Origin: CG1-02-33-12 sp964403775
Lineage (GTDB): Archaea > Nanobdellota > Nanobdellia > Woesearchaeales > CG1-02-33-12
Reading direction: 5' to 3'
Assembly (NCBI GenBank): GCA_964403775.1
Contig: CAYOHL010000002.1
Location: forward strand, 1 to 35,131
DNA length: 35,131 bases
Shown here: piece by piece, positions 35,078 to 35,131 of the stretch
How the letters are laid out: the number at the start of each line of letters is the position of its first letter
How positions within the stretch are numbered: position 1 is the first letter of the stretch
Notes under the pieces: generated by a model
What the model was told of the DNA's origin: nothing
Databases searched by the model: none
What the model saw: only the letters and a program-made list of their open reading frames with translations
Position numbers and translations under genes: made by a program

Positions 35078-35131
35078 ATTATACTTACAATAATCAACAC
35101 TTTATATAAATATTTTGATACTATTATTAAG

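Overview
This window looks like part of the chromosome of a DPANN archaeon, most like the Woesearchaeota/Pacearchaeota side of the Nanoarchaeota-type lineages; that placement is inferred from content, not from a tree. The evidence is: archaeal-type ribosomal proteins (eL14, eL34, eL19, eL32, eS4), archaeal SecY, an aIF1 and RNase P p29 gene inside the ribosomal operon, a single-chain PriS-PriL-type primase, AT-rich DNA, and TATA boxes about 26 nt ahead of many start codons, which suggests widespread leaderless transcription.

Layout. Positions 1-8400 hold mostly short plus-strand units: a small DUF5668-like membrane protein, a frameshifted TspO gene (minus), a membrane-anchored ArsR-like regulator overlapping a Cys-rich lipoprotein gene, a receiver-like protein (minus), a two-copy ThyX overlapping thymidylate kinase, two unknown proteins, a relic of a Lys-rich tail with a hairpin element, and a secreted DUF2330 protein. 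Positions 8465-26117 are a nearly continuous minus-strand S10/spc-type superoperon: L3-L4-L23-L2-S19-L22-S3-L29-aIF1-rnp1-S17-L14-L24-S4e-L5-S14-S8-L6-L32e-L19e-L18-S5-L30-[Nudix-HD]-L15-SecY-EMC3/DUF106-like, then a regulator pair, then L34e-L14e. Genes abut or overlap by a few bases. Two features set it apart: a Nudix-like and an HD gene sit between L30 and L15, and several proteins carry long Lys/Glu-rich tails.

Positions 26118-31364 are accessory DNA beside the promoter of that superoperon. A HEPN/nucleotidyltransferase pair is bracketed by four copies of a 13-bp dyad and by a 36-bp direct repeat, one copy of which lies in the superoperon's upstream region. Next come an insertion-sequence relic with a hairpin over its ribosome binding site, a second copy of a divergent regulator pair (the first is at 9206-9930), a chimera of DUF1016 and the YhhQ queuosine-precursor transporter, the primase, and a RHH/RelE-type toxin-antitoxin pair. 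Positions 31508-35077 are a four-gene minus-strand operon for cell-surface proteins headed by a tandem sigma-70-region-4-like HTH protein.

Together the window holds core translation and Sec export genes, dTTP synthesis and priming, and small regulatory or selfish modules inserted around the ribosomal operon. I found no tRNA, rRNA or CRISPR array. The most unusual items are the dyad-bracketed HEPN/NTase module next to the ribosomal promoter, the duplicated divergent regulator cassette, the DUF1016-YhhQ chimera and the Nudix-HD insertion in the spc region.
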